Origin: Valencia hispanica
Taxonomy: Eukaryota > Chordata > Actinopteri > Cyprinodontiformes > Valenciidae
Assembly: GCA_963556495.2 (NCBI GenBank)
Contig: OY747711.1
Coordinates: 39,040,914-39,104,913, forward strand
Direction: 5' to 3'
Length of the DNA stretch: 64,000 nucleotides
Under the pieces are notes generated by a model. That model had not been told where the DNA came from. It searched no databases and worked only from the letters and a program-made list of their open reading frames with translations. Each line of letters starts with the position of its first letter. Within the stretch, counting starts at the first letter, position 1. Both the position numbers and the translations under genes were made by a program. Positions 58,401-64,000 of this stretch are shown here, piece after piece.

Positions 58401-61400
58401 TCGCAGTTACTCCAAACTTACAAATAAAGATATTTGGAGTTTTTAATAGGACAAATTTAGGTGTTCTGATACCGCCTAGATCCTAAACAGGCACACTGTA
58501 CATGATACAGACGAAGCTGTTGCAAATGGACCTTCACAAAAGTTAAAGGTGGAATGTTTGTAATTTGGTTAAAATGACCATAGAATTTATGTGCTTGGGT
58601 GTATGTATATACCTCATTGACAGCACACATGCGTGCAATAGATCCTATGTTATTGGTGATGGTGATTAGGGTGGCTCTGGCCAGGTCTTCCTTACTGATG
58701 CTGTCTCGCTTCTCTTTGCACATCATGTGTCCAAAACTGCAAAACAAGCAGAATTAAACAATGCAAGACAATCATCAAACTATGTAAAGCACTAACAGGT
58801 TGATTTCCCTCTTAGCTGTTTCCCAAACTAAATAAAATCCCAATAAGAGAACCGAACAAGCCCAGAAAATAACCTTGAATTGCATAATTCAAAAAGTGCA
58901 GCTTATCACTGAGTGTTTTGTTTCAATAAATGACAGAGGGGAACATCATAACAGCACACACTGATTATAGCAGGATTGTTGTGATAAAAATCTTTCTTTT
59001 CTTTCTTTATTGATTAACCTTTGTACTGAATTGCACGTTTACAATTCACAGGCCAAACCCAGAGTAAACTGGTGTGTTTATGGAATGGTTGCCAGATATT
59101 ATTTCGCACACCGTTTTTTTGGCATGCATCTTTGTTGCTGTCCAGTTTAAATTATTCATACAATCATTATGTTATTTGAGAAACTTGCAGTTTCACAGGT
59201 GATGAAATCCAGTTTACAGTCAGGGTAATAATACCGATCAAATTACTTAATTAGTCAAATATCAAGCTTTTAAAATTTTAATGAGTGGAGAAAAAAAATT
59301 CATTCCGCTAAACTGTTACACAAATTATAAAACCTCTTTTTCAAATAATTTCTCATTTAATACAGAGAAAAAACTATTTTTACAATGACATGAATGATAA
59401 AACATTCCATCGATGAGTGCAGAAACAGCAAGCCGTTCGCATCGGCTGGAACCGGACAGACCCGTTTCTGTGAATACATGCCAGAGAAGGCACTGCTCAG
59501 CAGCATCCATCTGAAACCATCTGTGACGACAACGTCACACTCACCTAGAGGCGACAGCAGAGCCCTGAAGGCCAAAGCGTTCGTAGTCTCCGCCATAGAT
59601 GTCTTTCACCAGTTTGTCCACATTTGTGGAGTCGCCCTTGCTGGCCATTTCTAACGCCTCCTCGAACGTCTCGCAGCCCGTCAGAAGGCAGCAGAGGCCG
59701 AGGAACGTTCCACCTCCCAGGCTGAAAATGTGAGAAAGGAGATGAGTTCCATAAAGGCAATAATAGGATGAAGGGTAAAGATAAAAATGCAAGTCAGATG
59801 ATAGAAGGCAGGGAAGAGAAGAGCTGAAAGCAGAAGATGGATAAGAGGAGAGAAGGAAGTGGAAGATGGGATATAGCATTTAAATGCCTGATATACCTAT
59901 GGTCAAAGGATCTTTAAAAAGTGCTTTTAAGTCAGCAAACAAAACCATAACCAAAACCTGGAGCCAAACGTAGCTCCTGCATCTAAAAGTCATTGCCCTC
60001 AGCCAGTTGTTTTGAGGAGTACAAGTAGGCTACACAGAACAAAATGTGCTGCCTTCCTGAAATTGTCCTCATTCTGATCGAGCAAAACAAACAAGTCAGC
60101 ATGGCGACATCTGTACAAATACATGAACATTTCTATAAATTACAATATCATGATAAAGTTCATTTGCTTCAGACATTTATTTAAAAAACTAAAACTCATA
60201 AGGGTTCATTAGACAGAGAAACACTGAAACCATTTATTCTTTAATTCCAATTTAAAGATGTGGACCACCTAAAAAGTATGTCCAGACTGGACATGCGCTC
60301 AGTGTATACACTCAATACTCGCTCAGGGCTCCGTTTGCATTAATTACAGCATCAATTCATCATCTGCATGGTCGGTTCTGGTGTCTCTCATCATCCTCTT
60401 GACAACACTATGGATTCTCAGCAGGGTTTATGTCAGAGCATTTGTTGGCCAGTTGAGCACAGTACCACCATGGCCATTAAAGCAGGAATTTGTGCTTTTG
60501 GCAGTGTGAGCAGGTACCAAGTCCTGCTTTAAAATGAAATCAGCATATCCATAAAACATATCAGCAGAGGAGATGTGCTCTAACATTTCCTCATAAAACA
60601 GTCGCGCTGCCTTTGGACTTGATAAAACCCAGTGGAGCAACAGAAGTACATGACATCAAATCACCACAGTTTGTGAAACCATCCCACTGGACCCCAAGAA
60701 ACTCAAGATTCTGTGCCTCCCCAGTCTTCTTCCAGACTGGCGGACCTTAATTTCCAAATGAAATGTAAAAATTACACAATTTTAAAAACAAGGAACTTGA
60801 AAGTGTGGTGGTTTGTGGCAACTTTAATGCTTTGAATCTTGCCCTGACACATTGCCCTTGCCTCTCCAATGGCCTTTGCTTCTTCAATCCCCTCAAGGCT
60901 GCAGTTATTCCCCGTTGCATTTGGACCTCTTGCAACATAATTTTCCCTTTCACTCAACTCTGCACTCTGGACCTCAGCTTCTTTAGCAATGCCATTTTTA
61001 TAGCTTACTATCCTTGCCAAATGGTGTCAATGACTGTCTGCTGAAAAACTGCCAAGTCAGTTTTTCCCATGTAAGCAAAAAAATGGCTACAAGGTAACAT
61101 TTATTTATTAAAAAGCCTGTTACAAAAAAAAAGGGTCTTAACATTCTTGCTTTCTAGCAATCTGACATTTTCAGAAATATTTTACGTTATTTGTAATTAA
61201 TCTAAATCATAAATTTAATTTATAGAAATTAATAAGGTTTTCTGGAATTATTGAGACGCTCCTGTTCAGCCACACACTGTTCTCACTGTGAGGAGCAACC
61301 ATTCCTCACAGCTGCCAAAAAGAGACAGCATGAACCAACACACATTTGTTCTCTAGAGTATATTTTATCAGGTAAACAACAATATGATAGCTAATCAGGA

Positions 61401-63743
61401 GGCTGGATCAACACTCAGGTTACATGACAACAGCATGTCTTGGTGGACACAGTCACCGTCTCACTGACTTCTATAGTATTTACCTAATCACATCTAGTTC
61501 GGTTATGAAGAGTAAAGATATGCAGGGTGAGGACGCTTTTGTCTGGAATTTAAAGTCTGATGTATCTGATGAATCCACTGAAACTATAAAAAGACACATC
61601 AGCCTCAATCAACAACTGTACATACCCCCTAAGCTAACCAAATACTTTAAATACTTGACTAATCTAGAAACAGTAAATAGCGTGTTTTGTTAATGCAATG
61701 CCAATAATAAAAATCAATATTTTTAATTTAAAATAAAGCTTGTGTACTTTTAGATAGCATTTATTTTGTTGTAAATGTATACAGTATTCTACTTTTAATA
61801 TGGAAAAGTGATGAATGGTAAATAAATGATGATTTTGTCTGTGAGCTTTTTTAAAGTGAGCCTTACGTTACCTAAGCTGGTAGAAGGTTCCAGTTACAAT
61901 AGAGCGAAAAGGTAGAAAAACAGGCCTCCGTTTAAAATGCATGACATTCTTGGAAATTTCCTGTGAGAGATGAGGCTTAAACATACTTTCTTCTCTCCCA
62001 GGGCTAAAGGCAAGAACTTAATGACAACACTCTGTTCTTGCAGTCCAGGTTTGGGAATCCATGCAACTTGTTCTTGATGCTTTATGGGTGGAACCATTTC
62101 TTGTGTGGCGTCAGAGAAATATGAATTTGAGTGCTTCAACGTCATATAGAAGACTTTGCACTTGAGTTCTTGAGAAGTACAAAAGGTCTAGGCAAGAAAA
62201 ACCGGCATACTTGTAGCCTCTGGTAAAAGAATCCATTTGTCTGTTCTTGCGGATTACGTCTTGGCATTTTACCGTTTGTTGCTTTCAAATACGTTTTCTT
62301 CCTTAATTGTTTGTATGTCAACATGATCAAATACCAGCCAAACAAAAAAACTTTTAAATTTGAAAAATTATTTTGAAATCAACATTTGCAAATAACTTGT
62401 TTTACTTCAGTCCAGCCCAGCTTTGATCAAGTCTGGCTTTAAAAACCCGATACTGTGGCATGTGCCTACAGTGATCTGTCAGTTTATCACAATTTCAGAT
62501 CTATTTCCTTAAACTATCAATGCTCCTTTTAATGTGTTTACTTAAATTAATAGGTACTAGTCTACCTCACCTTGTCCCAGTTACCCGTTTGTAGTCGTTC
62601 TCTGAGTAGACAGCCAGTATGGAGACCCCGGAACCGATGTTGACCAGCAGCATTGGGAAGGGGTCTTCCAGGTTGCAGGGCTTTTTCACACAGCTGTGGG
62701 GATCTGATGGGTTCTGGAAGTAGTAACACTCCGGGTGTCCGTTGAAACCCACCCGGTCGATAAACAGTAGGCCACGGATGAGGCAGTCCAGCTCATCCAG
62801 CTTCATCAGCTCCAGGTCGGCCATCTGCATCACAAATAGAGGTGGGTTAGGATATCTAGAACCAACTGTTTAGTTGTTTTTAAAAACTACCCATGGATGA
62901 AGGGAGACAGCTTTTAGAAAACAGGATACAGAATAAGATCTAGAAAATTGTTTTTTTAAATATTTTAAATCAATTTAAATCCAATTCCACACTTTTTCTA
63001 AGTTTTCTAGACTGTGAAAAAACCTTGTGAAGGGATTTTAACAGATCAGGATAATGTAAAAATCCAGACCGAAGCATAATCTACAGCCAATATTTAAAAA
63101 GCATTTTACAAACTCTTTTTGGGTCAGCACATGCAGCAGCACAATAAGCTAAACTGCAGAAAAGTTCAATGAATCCAGCTTTACAGTCCCAGAGAAGAAC
63201 AGATACCATATCGAAAACTTCTCTGAAACGGTGATGTGTGCTCGCACATATATGACCTACATTCTGCTGTGATGACTGATGCAGAGCAAAGAAATTTGAT
63301 TTAAAAAAAAGTAATTTGATATAATCAAAATGTTTCTGAAGTAAACATGATCTTATCTGACTCATCCAACAGTGGGGCTGCAAATAATGATTTTTAGAAG
63401 CAAAGTGTTTTATTTAAAAAAAATGTAGTATTTTTGTTTTGTGACAATGTATTCCCATTTCAGAAGTTGAGACTATAAAATGCTTTTTTTGAAAAGACAG
63501 AAGGCTGCAGATTACTTTTCTTTTATGCAACACTCACAGTTCTGAAGTCGTTCTCAAACTTGTACGCCCCGCCTCCCGTGGCACACAGTGTTGTGTGCAG
63601 GCTGGAGAAGTTCTTGTCTCTTCCCATCTGAATGAACCGGGGCATGGCCTGTGTTGGGAAGCGGATAAAGTGCAGGTTTCCTGTCCGGCCACACATGGTC
63701 AGGTTCCTCAGCTCCAGGTGGACGTCACGGACACCTGTTTTAC
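52349..63743 (-). CDS. pank1: Pantothenate kinase 1, 3' six exons (5' end outside window)
   Basis: Six exons on the minus strand join in frame: 63743-63538, 62824-62571, 59721-59545, 58736-58613, 57151-57026, 52408-52349. They give 945 nt after a partial codon, 314 residues plus stop. The enzyme phosphorylates pantothenate with ATP, the first and controlling step of coenzyme A synthesis, and is feedback-inhibited by acyl-CoA. Landmarks are [42 protein letters not shown] (nucleotide-binding loop), [59 protein letters not shown] and the C-terminal [13 protein letters not shown]. The catalytic Glu and the variable N-terminus lie in upstream exons beyond the window. The mir-107 hairpin in the intron before the fifth visible exon identifies the paralogue as pank1 rather than pank2 or pank3. 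Confidence 0.94.
52850..53130 (+). mobile_element. Tc1-like transposase C-terminal relic
   Basis: The sequence AAAATGCCAGTGGAAACATG followed by an AATTATAAAACGTTC stretch resembles the C-terminal coding part of a fish Tc1 family. No ends are resolved. Confidence 0.4.
52853..52908. repeat. Near-perfect inverted repeat (24-nt arms) inside a Tc1-like relic
   Basis: The left arm at 52853-52876 and right arm at 52885-52908 pair with one mismatch around an 8-nt loop. Confidence 0.7.
53170..56235 (+). mobile_element. Decayed near-full-length LINE (jockey/CR1-like) in the last pank1 intron
   Basis: Plus-strand non-LTR retrotransposon. The endonuclease part covers about 53480-54190 ([20 protein letters not shown] at the start, then [12 protein letters not shown] near the end). 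The reverse transcriptase part covers about 54780-55700 ([20 protein letters not shown], then [20 protein letters not shown]). A C-terminal part reaches 56170. The tail CCCTCTGGGATCAATAAAGT is typical of fish LINE 3' ends. Many stops and frameshifts occur and the YADD motif is lost or shifted. Confidence 0.8.
57026..57151 (-). CDS. pank1: pank1 exon (fifth visible)
   Basis: 126 bp, 42 codons in phase 0, with [15 protein letters not shown] and [14 protein letters not shown]. The acceptor is CTTTGTTTCAG and the donor GTAAGC. Confidence 0.94.
57155..58612 (-). other. pank1 intron holding mir-107
   Basis: Besides the microRNA, a weak Tc1-like remnant (ATCATGCTGTGGGGTTGTTT) lies near 58245-58265. 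The rest is unassigned. Confidence 0.5.
57672..57755 (-). ncRNA. mir107: mir-107 precursor, intronic in pank1
   Basis: The minus strand folds into a hairpin whose 3' arm (57683-57705) is the 23-nt mature miR-107 with seed AGCAGCA. The arm ends in TATCA, which separates miR-107 from miR-103 (TATGA). The 5' arm (57720-57742) begins AGCTTCTTTACAGTGTTGCC. It lies in the intron between the exons ending VNE and starting KIERVVF, the same intron as the human MIR107/PANK1 arrangement as I recall it, and shares the host strand. Confidence 0.95.
58613..58736 (-). CDS. pank1: pank1 exon (fourth visible)
   Basis: 124 bp, with [19 protein letters not shown] and [14 protein letters not shown]. The donor is GTATAT. 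The intron that follows carries mir-107. Confidence 0.94.
59545..59721 (-). CDS. pank1: pank1 exon (third visible)
   Basis: 177 bp, with [20 protein letters not shown] and [17 protein letters not shown]. The acceptor is CACATTTTCAG and the donor GTGAGTG. Confidence 0.94.
   Translation of the reverse strand, partial: PGRWNVPRPLLPSDGLRDVRGGVRNGQQGRLHKCGQTGERHLWRRLRTLWPSGLCCRL
60090..61070 (-). mobile_element. Decayed Tc1-like transposon in a pank1 intron
   Basis: Same general family as 22111-23693. The minus strand begins [17 protein letters not shown] near 61069 and continues through a frameshifted catalytic part. That part holds [14 protein letters not shown] near 60540-60490 and LNWPTNALT near 60428-60455. 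Confidence 0.7.
61080..62570. other. pank1 intron, unassigned
   Basis: AT-rich intronic sequence with no recognised exon or element. Confidence 0.4.
62571..62824 (-). CDS. pank1: pank1 exon (second visible)
   Basis: 254 bp, with [20 protein letters not shown] and [14 protein letters not shown]. The acceptor is TTTGTGATGCAG and the donor GTGAGG. Confidence 0.94.
62825..63537. other. pank1 intron, unassigned
   Basis: No recognised element apart from A/T runs. Confidence 0.4.
63538..63743 (-). CDS. pank1: pank1 exon (first visible)
   Basis: 206 bp, with [19 protein letters not shown] and [17 protein letters not shown]. The acceptor is TATTCTCAG and the donor GTGAGT. Confidence 0.93.
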
Positions 63744-63764
63744 CTGAGAATAACATAAATGGTA

Positions 63765-63935
63765 AATGAACTGAACTTATATACAGTATATAGTGCTGTT
63801 CCAGTCATACCGACCACTCAAAGCGCTTTACAGTGGAGCCACATTCACCCAGTCGCGCACACATTTTTACACCGGTACGAGGATAGGTATGCAACTTAGG
63901 CTCAAGTGCCTTGCTTAACTCTTATGAAAAATGCT
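63765..63935 (-). repeat. Interspersed fish repeat (AAGCGCTTTACAGTG type)
   Basis: CGACCACTCAAAGCGCTTTA followed by CACATTCACCCAGTCGCGCA is a repeat tail common in teleost introns. The right end is not resolved before the window edge. Confidence 0.55.
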
Positions 63936-64000
63936 TAGACAGATTGTAAAACAAGCCCTTGTGCTTTCCGATGGAATGTCTTTGACCTGACTCTCGTATC

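Noticed and set aside
1..64000. CRISPR array, bacterial operon or phage
   Set aside because: No regularly spaced repeats. Genes are split by GT-AG introns, and the repeats are all eukaryotic.

Overview
The window is vertebrate nuclear DNA, almost certainly from a teleost fish. Two single-copy genes sit head to tail on the minus strand: slc16a12 (monocarboxylate transporter 12) is complete at 25.4-41.9 kb, and the 3' part of pank1 (pantothenate kinase 1) lies at 52.3-63.7 kb and runs off the right edge. As far as I recall, the same two genes are neighbours in the same relative orientation in human. A mir-107 hairpin inside a pank1 intron confirms which pantothenate kinase paralogue this is. 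The teleost assignment rests on the dense mix of Tc1-like transposons, degraded fish-type LINEs, a tRNA-like SINE, small inverted-repeat elements and a gammaretrovirus-like endogenous provirus.

Layout. 0-0.5 kb: 5' part of a minus-strand Tc1-like transposon, then a TA microsatellite. 0.6-1.5 kb: an inverted-repeat element. 1.54-1.65 kb: an orphan exon-like segment on the minus strand. 2-12.5 kb: repeats and unassigned AT-rich DNA, with a minus-strand LINE (4.7-5.9 kb) and two Tc1-like relics. 12.6-22.0 kb: a plus-strand LINE split by an 8.2-kb provirus that has near-identical LTRs, a 4-bp target duplication and a tRNA-Ala primer site, but has lost much of gag-pol and env. 22.1-23.7 kb: a full-length Tc1-like element. 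24.8-25.4 kb: a Tc1-like end carrying a SINE. 25.4-43.2 kb: slc16a12, eight coding exons plus a candidate 5'-UTR exon, with introns full of Tc1-like copies, a LINE tail, a small inverted-repeat element and an unusual GC-rich block at 34.6-36.5 kb. 43.9-46.4 kb: Tc1-like relics. 46.4-52.3 kb: a block with almost no recognisable transposons downstream of the pank1 stop codon. 52.3-63.7 kb: six pank1 exons, with a decayed LINE and Tc1 relics in the introns and mir-107 at 57.7 kb.

The host genes do not form a pathway. slc16a12 encodes a plasma-membrane transporter (creatine is the substrate reported for the human protein). pank1 encodes the first, rate-limiting step of coenzyme A synthesis and hosts the metabolic microRNA mir-107. 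All slc16a12 splice junctions join in frame to 596 codons, and all visible pank1 junctions are phase-compatible. I found no prokaryotic features, CRISPR arrays, rRNA or functional tRNA genes. Nothing in the window convincingly looks like a wholly new biological system. The best leads are the recently inserted but internally deleted provirus, the paired upstream ORFs of slc16a12, the two orphan exon-like segments and the GC-rich block.
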